Assembly (NCBI RefSeq): GCF_013373795.3
Contig: NZ_CP088022.1
Location: 6,386,001-6,450,000, forward strand
DNA length: 64,000 nucleotides
Direction: 5' to 3'
From: Bradyrhizobium quebecense
Lineage (GTDB): Bacteria; Pseudomonadota; Alphaproteobacteria; Rhizobiales; Xanthobacteraceae
The stretch's first letter is position 1; every line of letters starts with the position of its first letter. Made by a program: the position numbers and the translations under genes. The notes beneath the pieces are model-generated. The model was not told the origin of the DNA, searched no databases, and was given only the letters and a program-made list of their open reading frames with translations. Positions 26,204-34,514 of this stretch are shown here, piece by piece.

Positions 26204-27697
26204 GTGATTGAGCGCGCTGGACGGCGTGAAGATGGAACTGGCCGCCGGCTTTCGGCTGCGCTGGCGCTCGTCTGCGCGGCCCTGACGCTGTCGGCCTGCG
26301 GCAATGTCGGCCGGTTCGAGCAGGTCGCGCCGACCGCGGCGGCTGCGCCGGTGAAGCCGAACCGCGTGGTGCAGCAGACGCCCAACAGCGAGCGCGAGCA
26401 TGAGCGCATCCTGTCGTCCTATGGCGGCGCCTACGACGACCCGAAGCTCGAGGCGCTGATCGGCAAGACCGTCGACCGGCTGGTCGCCGCGTCCGAACGG
26501 CCCGACCAGGCCTACAAGGTGACGATCCTCAATTCCGGCGCGGTGAACGCCTTCGCGCTGCCGACCGGCCAGCTCTACGTCACGCGCGGCCTGATTGCGC
26601 TCGCCAGCGACACTTCCGAGCTTTCCTCGGTGCTGAGCCACGAGATGGCGCATGTGCTGGCCAAGCATGCCGCGATGCGCGAGGACCAGGCGCGCCAGGC
26701 GGCGGTGGTGACGCGCGTCGTCACCGACATGAGCACCGATCCCGATCTCACGGCGCTGGCGCTCGCCAAGACCAAGCTGACGATGGCGAGCTTCTCGCGG
26801 CAGCAGGAGTTCGAGGCCGACGGCATCGGCGTCGGGATCGCCGCGCGTGCGCATTTCGATCCCTACGGCGCGGCGCGCTTCCTGACCGCGATGGAGCGCA
26901 ATGCCGCGCTCAAGATCGGCAAAACCGCGCTCGATCCGCGCGCGCAGGACTTCACCTCGTCGCATCCGGCAACGCCGGAGCGCATCTCCAATGCGCAGAC
27001 TACCGCGCGGCAATACTCATCGCCCGAGAGCAACGAGCGCGACCGCGAGACCTATCTCGCCGCGATCGACAACATCGTCTATGGCGAGGACCCCAGCGAA
27101 GGTTTTGTGCGCGGCCGCCGCTTCCTGCATCCCAAGCTCGGCTTCACCTTCACCGCGCCCGACAATTTCACACTCGACAACACCGCGCAGGCGGTGATCG
27201 GCGTGCGCGAGGGCGGCAGCCAAGCGATGCGCTTCGACGTGGTGCGGGTGCCGGCCGAACAGTCGCTCGGCGACTATCTGAATTCCGGCTGGATGGAAGG
27301 CGTCGAGAAGTCCTCGACCGAGGACCTCAATATCAACGGCTTTCCGGCCGCATCGGCCACCGCGCATGGCGACCAGTGGCAGTTCAAGGTCTACGCGCTG
27401 CGCTTCGGCAGCGACGTCTACCGTTTCATCTTCGCCGCCAAGCAGAAATCGACCGAGAGCGAGCGCAACGCGCGCGAGACCGTCAACTCGTTCCGCCGCC
27501 TGACGCTCGACGAGATCCAGGCCGCGCGCCCGCTGCGCATCAAGGTCATCAACGTGCAGCCCGGCGACACCGTGGAATCGCTGTCGCACCGCATGGCCGG
27601 CGTCGATCATCCGGCCGAGCGCTTCCGCGTGCTCAACGGCCTCGACGCCCACGCCCAGGTCAAGCCGCGCGACCGCGTCAAGATCGTGGTGGATTGA
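26204..27697 (+). CDS. M48-family metalloprotease, lipoprotein (BepA-like)
   Basis: About 497 aa. A lipoprotein signal ends in the lipobox LSAC with Cys near residue 32. The zinc protease motif HEMAH (HExxH) is near 146 and the third ligand lies in QQEFEADGIG near 200, followed by SSHPATPERI. The C-terminal 50 residues (INVQPGDTVESLSHRM to PRDRVKIVVD) look like a LysM-type module. The chosen start is GTG at 26204; a TTG 15 bp upstream is in frame. BepA-like proteases act in the periplasm on outer-membrane protein assembly. The N-terminal lipid anchor and peptidoglycan-type module fit that location. Confidence 0.88.
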   Translation: MIERAGRREDGTGRRLSAALALVCAALTLSACGNVGRFEQVAPTAAAAPVKPNRVVQQTPNSEREHERILSSYGGAYDDPKLEALIGKTVDRLVAASERPDQAYKVTILNSGAVNAFALPTGQLYVTRGLIALASDTSELSSVLSHEMAHVLAKHAAMREDQARQAAVVTRVVTDMSTDPDLTALALAKTKLTMASFSRQQEFEADGIGVGIAARAHFDPYGAARFLTAMERNAALKIGKTALDPRAQDFTSSHPATPERISNAQTTARQYSSPESNERDRETYLAAIDNIVYGEDPSEGFVRGRRFLHPKLGFTFTAPDNFTLDNTAQAVIGVREGGSQAMRFDVVRVPAEQSLGDYLNSGWMEGVEKSSTEDLNINGFPAASATAHGDQWQFKVYALRFGSDVYRFIFAAKQKSTESERNARETVNSFRRLTLDEIQAARPLRIKVINVQPGDTVESLSHRMAGVDHPAERFRVLNGLDAHAQVKPRDRVKIVVD

Positions 27698-27718
27698 GGC
27701 TGCACGCACCCTCACCAC

Positions 27719-27746
27719 CGTCGTCCCGGCGAACGCCGGGACGACG
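27719..27746. terminator. Perfect hairpin between convergent genes
   Basis: CGTCGTCCCGGC-GAAC-GCCGGGACGACG, a 12-bp perfect stem of the CGTCCCGGC repeat family. It sits between the M48 protease stop and the stop of the interrupted cytochrome gene. There is no T-run, so intrinsic termination is possible but not certain. Confidence 0.55.
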
Positions 27747-27761
27747 TAGAGAAAGAACGCC

Positions 27762-27885
27762 CTACTTCGCCTTCTCCTTGAGGAAGGCGATGATGTCGGC
27801 GCGATCCTTCGGATCCTGAACCTCGTAGAACATCTTGGTGCCGGGAACCATCGCGTCCGGACCGGTGAGCCATTTGTCGAGATTA
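27762..27885 (-). pseudogene. c-type cytochrome, C-terminal fragment (interrupted gene)
   Basis: Encodes the last 40 residues of a small class I cytochrome c: NLDKWLTGPDAMVPGTKMFY, then EVQDPKDRADIIAFLKEKAK. The PGTKM segment carries the usual axial Met. The fragment ends at the TA that borders the insertion at 27886-31515. Joining it to the N-terminal fragment at 31518-31795 with a single TA restores VWTEANLDKW in frame, so the gene was intact before the insertion. Confidence 0.92.
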
Positions 27886-28024
27886 GAGCATTTTCTGACC
27901 TGGCGGAATCGGAAGGGATTGAACTAAGCCGCTGCCGCGGCGTAGGGGGCAAGGTGGCATAGATCGCCTCCTGGCTGAGAGGATGTGGGTGTTGGAGCCC
28001 ACCCCCTCAGACAGGAGTATCGAG

Positions 28025-28885
28025 ATGGCCGATTTGAGCCCTCTTCGCCGCCGCATGATCGAAGACATGACCGTCCGCAATCTGTCGCCGGCGACGCAAA
28101 GATCCTACATCAGCGCGGTTTCGAAGTTCAGCCGCTATTTTGGCCGATCGCCTGACCGGTTAGAGCTGGAAGACGTCCGCGCCTTCCAGGTGCATTTGGT
28201 CTCGACCGGCATCTCATGGCCGGCGCTGAACCAGATCGTCTGTGCGCTACGGTTTTTCTACGGCGTCACGCTCGGCGAGGCGCTCATCCCAGAGCGCATT
28301 CCCTATGCGCGAGAACCGCGCAAGCTGCCGGTCGTTCTCAGCGCCGACGAAGTGGTTCAGTTTCTTGAAGCGGTATCGAGCCTGAAGAGCCGCGCCGCGC
28401 TCACCACCGCCTATGCGGCCGGGCTCAGGGCCTCGGAGGTTGCGGGACTGCGGATCGAAGACATCGACAGCGCCCGCGGCGTCATCCAGGTGCGCCACGG
28501 CAAGGGCGCGAAGGATCGCAACGTGATGCTGTCGCCCCAGCTGCTGGGCATCCTGCGCACCTACTGGCGGCTCGCCCGGCCGCGGCTTTATCTGTTCCCT
28601 GGTCGTGACGAAGATCATCCGATCGATCAGACCGTGCTGCATGCCGCCTGCCGGTCGGCGGTGAAGGCTGCGGGCCTGACCAAGCGCGTCACGCTGCACA
28701 CGCTGCGCCACAGCTTCGCGACACATCTTCTCGAGAACGGAACCGATATCCGGATCATCCAGGTCTTGCTCGGGCACAATAATTTGTCGTCGACAGCGCG
28801 CTACACGCAGGTCGCCACCGATACGATCCGAGCGACGCAGAGCCCGCTCGATCGCCTGTCGCTGGAGGTGACGCCACCTGGATGA
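28025..28885 (+). CDS. Tyrosine recombinase/integrase associated with IS91-type transposase
   Basis: 286 aa XerC/D-like recombinase. The N-terminal core-binding domain is at 1-90. The catalytic set is complete: Arg135 in GLRASEVAGL, Lys160 in HGKGAKDR, His225 and Arg228 in TLHTLRHSFATHL, His251 in LLGHNNLSST, and Tyr260 in ARYTQV. Its stop overlaps the start of the IS91-type transposase by 4 bp (ATGA), so the two are translationally coupled. Such pairs are frequent in rhizobial IS91 relatives; the recombinase is thought to help transposition or resolve products. Confidence 0.92.
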   Translation: MADLSPLRRRMIEDMTVRNLSPATQRSYISAVSKFSRYFGRSPDRLELEDVRAFQVHLVSTGISWPALNQIVCALRFFYGVTLGEALIPERIPYAREPRKLPVVLSADEVVQFLEAVSSLKSRAALTTAYAAGLRASEVAGLRIEDIDSARGVIQVRHGKGAKDRNVMLSPQLLGILRTYWRLARPRLYLFPGRDEDHPIDQTVLHAACRSAVKAAGLTKRVTLHTLRHSFATHLLENGTDIRIIQVLLGHNNLSSTARYTQVATDTIRATQSPLDRLSLEVTPPG

Positions 28886-30132
28886 CCCGCAGCGGGATGC
28901 GGGTCATGACCCGCTCCGACATCCGCTCCAACAGGCCCGCCATCGAGATTGCCGATATTCTGTGCCGGCATGGCGACGCCTATCGCCGTGTACATGCCGG
29001 TCATCTGGGGCGGGTCGAGCGGCGCGTGATGAGCGCGATCGTTGCGTGCCGGACCGAGGCGCTCGGCGGCCACATGCAGGCTTGCGACGACTGCGGCACG
29101 ACACGCGTTGCCTATAATTCCTGCCGCAATCGGCACTGTCCGAAGTGTCAGGGGAGAGCCCGAGCCGCGTGGCTCGCCGCGCGTCAAGCCGACCTGCTTC
29201 CGGTTCCCTATTTCCACGTCGTCTTTACACTTCCCGCACCGATCGCCGCGATCGCTTTCCAGAACAAGGCCGTCGTCTATGCCATCCTGTTCAAGGCTGC
29301 CGCCGAGGCGATGACGACGCTCGCCGCCAATCCACGCCGGCTCGGCGGTGCGATCGGCGGCGTCGCCGTCCTCCACACCTGGGGACAGACGCTGATGCAT
29401 CATCCCCACGTCCATTGCGTCGTTCCGGGTGGCGGCCTCTCGCCCGATGGCGCGCGCTGGACCGCTTGCCGACCGAACTTCTTCCTGGCCGTCAAACCGT
29501 TGTCCAGACTATTTCGCACACTTTTTCTCAAACGTCTGTCGGCAGCCTTCAACTCCGGTGCCTTGCGTTTCTTCGGCGATCTCGGAGCTCTGGCCGAGCC
29601 GGCTGCCTTTGCGGCCCACCTCGACGCCATGCGACGCATCAACTGGGTTGTTTACGCCAAACGGCCCTTCGGCGGACCCGCACAGGTCCTGGCCTATCTC
29701 GGCCGCTACACCCATCGCGTCGCGATCGCCAACAGCCGGCTCGTCGCACTCGACGACGATCATGTCGCCTTCTCATGGAAGGACTATCGCCAAAACAGCG
29801 CGACAAAGATCATGAATCTCAAGCCCGATGAGTTCATTCGCCGTTTCCTGCTTCATACGCTGCCTGACGGCTTCCACCGCATCCGCCACTTCGGCTTCAT
29901 GGCCAACCGCCATCGCGCTGCCAAGCTCGCCCTTTGCCGCGAACTTCTCGATCATGAGCGAACAGCCCCAAACGATGGCCAGCCGTCGCCTGTGGATTCG
30001 GAGGCTCAAACCCGGGCCGAGGTTCCTGCCTGTCCCGATTGTGGTGGCGTCATGCGCATCATTGAGCGCTTTCGACATAGCTTCAGACGCCCCAGCCCTC
30101 GAACATCACCGTTCCGATGCGACACATCGTGA
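28882..30132 (+). CDS. IS91-family (HUH, Y2) transposase
   Basis: 416 aa. A zinc-binding N-terminal cluster CDDCGTTRVAYNSCRNRHC plus PKC lies near residues 68-89, followed by PVPYFHVVFTLPAPIAAIAF. The HUH motif is within MHHPHVHCVVPGGG near 175, and the tyrosine pair is in YLGRYTHRVAIANSRL near 272. These are the rolling-circle transposase signatures of IS91/IS801. The Arg/Ser-rich C-terminus ends just before a non-coding 3' region that should carry the origin end. The gene appears intact. Confidence 0.93.
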   Translation: MTRSGMRVMTRSDIRSNRPAIEIADILCRHGDAYRRVHAGHLGRVERRVMSAIVACRTEALGGHMQACDDCGTTRVAYNSCRNRHCPKCQGRARAAWLAARQADLLPVPYFHVVFTLPAPIAAIAFQNKAVVYAILFKAAAEAMTTLAANPRRLGGAIGGVAVLHTWGQTLMHHPHVHCVVPGGGLSPDGARWTACRPNFFLAVKPLSRLFRTLFLKRLSAAFNSGALRFFGDLGALAEPAAFAAHLDAMRRINWVVYAKRPFGGPAQVLAYLGRYTHRVAIANSRLVALDDDHVAFSWKDYRQNSATKIMNLKPDEFIRRFLLHTLPDGFHRIRHFGFMANRHRAAKLALCRELLDHERTAPNDGQPSPVDSEAQTRAEVPACPDCGGVMRIIERFRHSFRRPSPRTSPFRCDTS

Positions 30133-30550
30133 GCCAAGTCATGTCGTGCACGACGATCATCATTCGTCATTTCGCTCCCAGCGTCTCGATCATCGCGGAC
30201 GATGTCGAATCCGTGCTGTCACACTGCGCGACAACAACCGTCCGATGCAGCAAAAGGCCTATCGCGATCTCAGGCGAAGCGCGTCTGATCTCAACTCTTC
30301 CAGGATGCGCACTCCTGTGTCTCTGCCTCACGCGCCGAGCCAGCAGATCGGGCATGGCGATCTCGAACAATCCCCATAGCTGCAAAACCGCGAATAGCCT
30401 CCCGCGCCTTCGTTCAATCCGGCTTCAATGAGGTCGCGTCATAAGCGCCTGCCGCGCCCTCGCGTGAGCGCGACCTCACAGAACCCTCCAGATTCCCTTG
30501 TGAGGCAAATCGTGATTCACCCTGAGGGCTGGTGATGGAGGCCAGCCCCC
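30133..30550. other. Non-coding junction between IS91-type and IS630 transposase genes
   Basis: 418 bp without a convincing gene. It should hold the IS91 origin end (before GTTC at 30412) and the 5' leader of the IS630 transposase. GAGGCAAATCGTGATTCA near 30504 resembles the IS630 right end and may be an internal or older left end of that element. No other signal is seen. Confidence 0.5.
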
Positions 30551-30946
30551 ATGGCTAAGCCGCTCTCGCCGGACCTTCGCCTTCGCATTATTCGGGCTGT
30601 GGAAGAGGAAGGCATGAGCTGTCGGGGCGCCGCCGGCCGGTTCGGCGTAGCGCCATCGACAGCGATCGAACTGGTCAACGAATGGCGCAGCACCGGCGCT
30701 TGTGAGGCGGGAGCGCAGGGCGGAGACAGACGTTCAGCTCGGATCGAGGGTCATGCTGCGGAGATCCTCTCCCTGGTCAAGGCTACGCCTGACATGACGC
30801 TGGCCGAGATCGCTGACCATCTCCTCAAAGTCCACGGCGAGCGTTTCGTGCCGAGCGTGGTCTGGCGATTCTTCGATCGCCGCAACATCACGTTCAAAAA
30901 AAACATCGCACGCCAGCGAGCAGGATCGGCCGGACGTGGCCGCTGA
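30551..30946 (+). CDS. IS630 transposase, first frame (OrfA, DNA-binding part)
   Basis: 131 aa up to its own stop. It starts [20 protein letters not shown] and has the helix-turn-helix [20 protein letters not shown] near 18-37, with a second helical segment ([15 protein letters not shown]). The frame reaches a run of eight A residues at 30896-30903 inside the codons for FKK; the rest of the transposase lies in the other frame. The break could be programmed frameshifting or a one-base change. Confidence 0.88.
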   Translation: MAKPLSPDLRLRIIRAVEEEGMSCRGAAGRFGVAPSTAIELVNEWRSTGACEAGAQGGDRRSARIEGHAAEILSLVKATPDMTLAEIADHLLKVHGERFVPSVVWRFFDRRNITFKKNIARQRAGSAGRGR

Positions 30947-31502
30947 ACGCGCGGCGTGGAAGGCATCTCAGCCTGAGATCGGCATCCATCGGTTGGTGTT
31001 TATCGACGAGACGGGAGCCTCGACCAAGATGGCGCGGCGCTATGGCCGCTCGCCGTACGGCCAGCGCTGTGTCGCAGCGCTCCCGCATGGTCATTGGAAG
31101 ACGACGACCTTCGTCGGCGCGCTCAGAGCGACCGGCATGACTGCGCCGATGGTCCTTGACGGTCCCATGGATGGTCTGGCGTTCGAGGCTTACGTGACGC
31201 AAGTCCTCGTGCCGACACTCAGGCCCGGCGACATCGTGGTGATGGACAATCTCGCAGCACACAAGCGCGCCGAGGTCGGCATCGCAATCGATGCCGTGGG
31301 CGCCCAGCTCCTCTATTTGCCGCCTTATTCGCCCGACCTCAATCCGATCGAAATGGCCTTCGCCAAGCTCAAAGCCGCACTTCGAAAGGCCGCCGCCAGA
31401 TCAATCGAGGCTTTGGACAACGCTATTGCCACCGCCCTGACCGCCTTCACCGCCCAAGAGTGCCTGAACTTCTTCGCCGCAGCCGGTTATGACCGTGTCT
31501 GA
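30936..31502 (+). CDS. IS630 transposase, second frame (OrfB, DDE catalytic part)
   Basis: About 188 aa, in fact continuing in frame from near 30897 ([18 protein letters not shown]). Catalytic Asp in [10 protein letters not shown], second Asp in [11 protein letters not shown], Glu in [14 protein letters not shown] form the DDE triad of IS630/mariner transposases. The region overlaps the end of OrfA; joining the two frames at the A8 run gives one normal-length protein of about 315 residues. The stop is 13 bp from the right inverted repeat end. Confidence 0.88.
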   Translation: MAAERAAWKASQPEIGIHRLVFIDETGASTKMARRYGRSPYGQRCVAALPHGHWKTTTFVGALRATGMTAPMVLDGPMDGLAFEAYVTQVLVPTLRPGDIVVMDNLAAHKRAEVGIAIDAVGAQLLYLPPYSPDLNPIEMAFAKLKAALRKAAARSIEALDNAIATALTAFTAQECLNFFAAAGYDRV

Positions 31503-31517
31503 TCAGAATCTGCTCTA

Positions 31518-31795
31518 GCCTCCGTCCACACGATCCTCGAGTTCTTCAGCGCCGGCGAGTAATTGTAGCCCGCAACCGAGCCGGCAAGGCGGCCCACCAC
31601 CCCCTTGTGCATCGGACCGACGTCGTTCTTCTCGATCGAATGGCAATCGCCGCAGCCCTGGTACAGCGTGGCGCCGCGCGCCGGATCGCCCGCCGCGCGG
31701 GCGCTGTTGACGGCGAGCAAGATCGCGATAGCCGCCATCGCGGCGATTTTGGCCTGCCGCGGCGCCAGCACGCCTGCGATCGAACGAATAGTCAT
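31518..31795 (-). pseudogene. c-type cytochrome, N-terminal fragment (interrupted gene)
   Basis: 92 residues: signal peptide (AKIAAMAAIAILLAVNSARA), then AAGDPARGATLYQGCGDCHS with the heme-binding CGDCH motif, and continuing to SPALKNSRIVWTEA. The reading frame then runs into the insertion and stops after 10 foreign residues (RADSDQTRS). With the fragment at 27762-27885 it makes a protein of about 133 aa, a normal size for a periplasmic class I cytochrome c. The truncated product would lack the axial Met and is presumably non-functional. Confidence 0.92.
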
Positions 31796-32012
31796 TCCGG
31801 GGTCTCCTGTTTTGCCACCACAACAGGAGCAGCGAGGCTGTCATTCTATTCCCTGAAATTTCGCCCGCCCGCTGGACACCAGCCGCATCGATCGCCGAGA
31901 ATGGCACGTCTTGTTGAAGTTTTTTCCGCCCGTGAGGAATATCCGCGCGCCCCGCCAATCTATATCCACGCTGCCACCTCCGCAGCGGCGCCGGGTTTTT
32001 GGAGCATCCCCA

Positions 32013-32822
32013 GTGTTTCACAATCGGTTCGGCGCCGTCGCTCGACTTGCCGAACTCGGGTGCGTGCTTGCTGCGTTCACCCTCGCAGCAGCCACCGCCG
32101 CGCGCGCGGACGGTTGTCCCAAGCCGAGTGACGAAATTGCGACCGACCGGCCCGACGTCACCAATTCGAGTATCGTCGTGCCGGTCGGGAGCCTGCAGAG
32201 CGAGAACGGCATCAACCTCACCGGCCGCAACAGTGGCCGCACCATCGACGGCAGCAACAGCCGCTGGCGGCTCGGCATCGCGCCCTGCCTCGAGGTCCTG
32301 ATCGACCTGCCGAGCTATACCGACAATGTGAGATCGCCGGGTGCCTCGGGCTTCTCCGACGTCGCGCCCGGGCTCAAATGGCAGATCAGCCCGGTGCCGG
32401 GAAAGATCGACCTGTCGGTCACCGCCGGCGTCGCGCTGCCGACCGGCGTGGCCGCCATCGCCGGGCGCGGCGCGCAGTCCTACATCCAGCTGCCATGGTC
32501 ATGGGAGCTGCATGACGGCTGGGGTGTCAGCGGCATGTTCACGGAATTCTTCCGCCCGGCCGAGCTGACCGGCCAGCACATGTCGGAAACGACCTTCGTG
32601 ATCGAGAAGAAATTGTCCGAGCGGATCAGCGTGTTCACCGAATATGTCGGCGACTATCCCGACGGCGCGCGGCCGATCCAGCTGATCAATTCCGGCGGCC
32701 TGTACCGGCTCACACCGACCCAGCAACTCGATCTCCATTTCGCGTTCGGGCTCAACCGCAATTCGCCGAACTACATCGTAGGTCTCGGCTATTCATTCCG
32801 CGTCGACGGGCTGTTTCGGTAG
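32013..32822 (+). CDS. Outer-membrane transporter-like protein (phenol MetA type)
   Basis: About 269 aa from GTG at 32013 (GGAGCA is 6 bp upstream). A signal peptide (LGCVLAAFTLAAATAARADG) is followed by PSDEIATDRPDVTNSSIVVP and alternating beta-strand-like segments, ending in an aromatic terminus FRVDGLFR. The opening ATDRPD and closing FGLNRNSPNYIVGLGYSFR resemble the transporter family often annotated as the outer-membrane protein of the phenol-degradation MetA pathway. It is likely a beta-barrel; the substrate is unknown. Confidence 0.72.
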   Translation: MFHNRFGAVARLAELGCVLAAFTLAAATAARADGCPKPSDEIATDRPDVTNSSIVVPVGSLQSENGINLTGRNSGRTIDGSNSRWRLGIAPCLEVLIDLPSYTDNVRSPGASGFSDVAPGLKWQISPVPGKIDLSVTAGVALPTGVAAIAGRGAQSYIQLPWSWELHDGWGVSGMFTEFFRPAELTGQHMSETTFVIEKKLSERISVFTEYVGDYPDGARPIQLINSGGLYRLTPTQQLDLHFAFGLNRNSPNYIVGLGYSFRVDGLFR

Positions 32823-32824
32823 TC

Positions 32825-32960
32825 CACCTCACCTTGAAAAGGGGAGGTCGCTTTGCTCGTGAGAGCAAAGCGGGTGGGGATCTGCTCTCTCCACGCGCGC
32901 TGGTGCGTGTGGCTGGCCCCCCCCCATCCAGACCTTCCCCCTTTCAGGGGGAAGGAGAAG
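32825..32960. repeat. Intergenic repeat, CACCTC family variant
   Basis: CACCTCACCTTGAAAAGGGG opens the element, GCTTTGCTC/GAGCAAAGC is an inner hairpin, and TTCCCCCTTTCAGGGGGAAG is near the end. A run of nine C residues lies at about 32917-32925. It separates convergent genes. Confidence 0.6.
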
Positions 32961-32975
32961 ATAAAGGCCGCGTGG

Positions 32976-34286
32976 TTAATTGACTTCGGCTTCGCGCAGG
33001 CCGCTCAGCCAAAGCGCGAGCAGCGTCCACACCGCACCCGACAACAGATACGCACCGGCCGAGATCAGGCCGAAATGCGTCGCCAGCAGCAGCGCGGCGA
33101 GCGGCGCAAAGCCGGCGCCGAACAGCCAGGCGAAATCCGAGGTCAGCGCCGAGGCGGTGTAGCGATAAGTCCGCGCGAAATTCGAGGCGATCGCGCCGGA
33201 CGACTGGCCGAACGACAGGCCGAGCAGCACGAAGCCGAGCACCATGTAGATCGTCTCGCCGAACGCACCAGCGTCGAGCAGCTGAGGGGCAAAGCCGCTA
33301 TAGACCGCGATCGCGACCGCGGACCCCAGCAGCAGCGGCTTGCGCCCGACGCGGTCGGCGATCATGCCGGAGGCGATGATCGCGACGACCCCGACCATGG
33401 CGCCGATCATCTCGATGATCAGGAAGCGCACCGGACTTTCCTTGGTAAACAGGAACACCCAGGACAGCGGAAACACCGTGACCATGTGGAACAGCGCAAA
33501 GCTCGCCAGCGGCGCAAAGGCGCCGAGCAGGATGTTGCGGCCCTCCTGCGCCACGGTCTCGCCGACGCGCGCCGGCTCGAGGTCGCGGCTTTCGAACAGC
33601 TCGGAATATTCATCCGTCGCCACCATGCGCAGCCGCGCGAACAGCGCCACCACGTTGATGGCGAAGGCGACGAAGAACGGATAGCGCCAGCCCCAATCGA
33701 AGAAATCATCCGCCGAAAGGTTGCCGGCGAAGAACGCGAACAGCGCGCTCGCCACGATCAGGCCGAGCGGCGCGCCGAGCTGCGGCACCATCGCGTACCA
33801 GCCGCGGCGATTCGCCGGCGAGTTCATCGCGAGCAGCGAGGCGAGGCCGTCCCACGCGCCGCCCCAGGCGATGCCCTGCAGGACACGCGCTGCGGCGAGC
33901 AGCCAGATCGCCGCGACGCCGATCGTGTCGTAGCCGGGCAGGAAGGCGAGCGCGACCGTGGCGGTGCCGAGCAGGAACAGCGCGATGACGAGCTTGGCGC
34001 CCTTGCCGTGGCGGCGGTCGACCGCCATGAAGATCACGGTGCCGAGCGGCCGCGCGGCGAAGGCCAGCGCGAAGATCCCGAATGAATAGAGCGTGCCGGT
34101 CAGCTCGTTGACGAACGGGAACACCAGCTTCGGGAAAACGATCACCGAGGCGATCGCGTAGACGAAGAAGTCGAAGAATTCCGACGTGCGCCCGATGATG
34201 ACGCCGATGGCGATTTCGCCGGGTTTCGCCTGCCCGTGACCTGATGCCGTCGGGGAGCCGTGAGCCATTGCAGGGGCCTGTGCCAT
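32976..34286 (-). CDS. MFS transporter, metabolite:H+ symporter type
   Basis: 436 aa with twelve predicted membrane segments. It starts after a Gly/His-rich leader with GEIAIGVIIGRTSEFFDFFV, the opening of MHS-family (KgtP/ShiA-like) symporters. The loop 2-3 motif AARPLGTVIFMAVDRRHGKG is near 90, and the second half has GMIADRVGRKPLLL near 310. MHS proteins import carboxylates or similar solutes with protons. The substrate is unknown. The gene is divergent from cyoA across 228 bp that contains a repeat and a palindrome. Confidence 0.88.
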   Translation of the reverse strand: MAQAPAMAHGSPTASGHGQAKPGEIAIGVIIGRTSEFFDFFVYAIASVIVFPKLVFPFVNELTGTLYSFGIFALAFAARPLGTVIFMAVDRRHGKGAKLVIALFLLGTATVALAFLPGYDTIGVAAIWLLAAARVLQGIAWGGAWDGLASLLAMNSPANRRGWYAMVPQLGAPLGLIVASALFAFFAGNLSADDFFDWGWRYPFFVAFAINVVALFARLRMVATDEYSELFESRDLEPARVGETVAQEGRNILLGAFAPLASFALFHMVTVFPLSWVFLFTKESPVRFLIIEMIGAMVGVVAIIASGMIADRVGRKPLLLGSAVAIAVYSGFAPQLLDAGAFGETIYMVLGFVLLGLSFGQSSGAIASNFARTYRYTASALTSDFAWLFGAGFAPLAALLLATHFGLISAGAYLLSGAVWTLLALWLSGLREAEVN

Positions 34287-34306
34287 CGCCGGAGAACCGT
34301 CCTTTG

Positions 34307-34355
34307 GAGCATGATCCGGAAAAGTGGAAACCGGTTTTCCGAACAGATCATGCTC
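34307..34355. repeat. Intergenic palindrome, GAGCATGATC family
   Basis: GAGCATGATC and GATCATGCTC (10 bp) enclose a second stem, CGGAAAA/TTTTCCG. The sequence is a well-known type of rhizobial intergenic palindrome by memory. It lies just upstream of the symporter gene. Confidence 0.75.
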
Positions 34356-34432
34356 AGACTAGAGATGAGGCCACGGGCAGCCTTTGCCGCGCGGTCCACC
34401 TCACCTTCTGACCTCCTATCCCGCAGTGCAAC

Positions 34433-34451
34433 ATTGGACAAATTGTCCAAT
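34433..34451. promoter_or_regulatory. Palindromic operator upstream of cyoA
   Basis: ATTGGACAAATTGTCCAAT, a perfect 9-bp inverted repeat around one A, 64 bp upstream of the cyoA start and in the same AT-rich stretch. It could serve cyoABCD or the divergent symporter. The protein that binds it is not known. Confidence 0.5.
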
Positions 34452-34514
34452 GTCAACTTTGCTGCATCGCAGCTACCCCTTGGCGGAACTCATAAAATTC
34501 AAGTGGGGTGAGCC

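Larger units (their letters stand above)
27925..30411 (+). mobile_element. Probable nested IS91-family element with tyrosine recombinase
   Basis: The boundaries are inferred. The tetranucleotide GTTC at 30412-30415 is the kind of target that abuts the origin end of IS91, and the left edge lies somewhere between 27896 and 28024. Similar sequences GGATTGAACTAAGCCG (27916-27931) and, inverted, GGATTGAACGAAGGCG (30405-30420) flank it and match at 14 of 16 positions. It contains the two genes at 28025-28885 and 28882-30132. IS91 elements move by rolling-circle transposition without target duplication. Confidence 0.5.
27886..31515. mobile_element. IS630-type insertion carrying a nested recombinase/IS91 module
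   Basis: The element is bordered by TA on both sides (27884-27885 and 31516-31517), the target duplication of the IS630/Tc1 group. Left end GAGCATTTTCTGACC and right end, read inward, GAGCAGATTCTGATC match at 12 of 15 positions. The right part carries the IS630 transposase in two frames; the left part carries a tyrosine recombinase and an IS91-type transposase that do not belong to a normal 1.1-kb IS630, so one element is inserted in another. It interrupts a cytochrome c gene. Confidence 0.8.
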
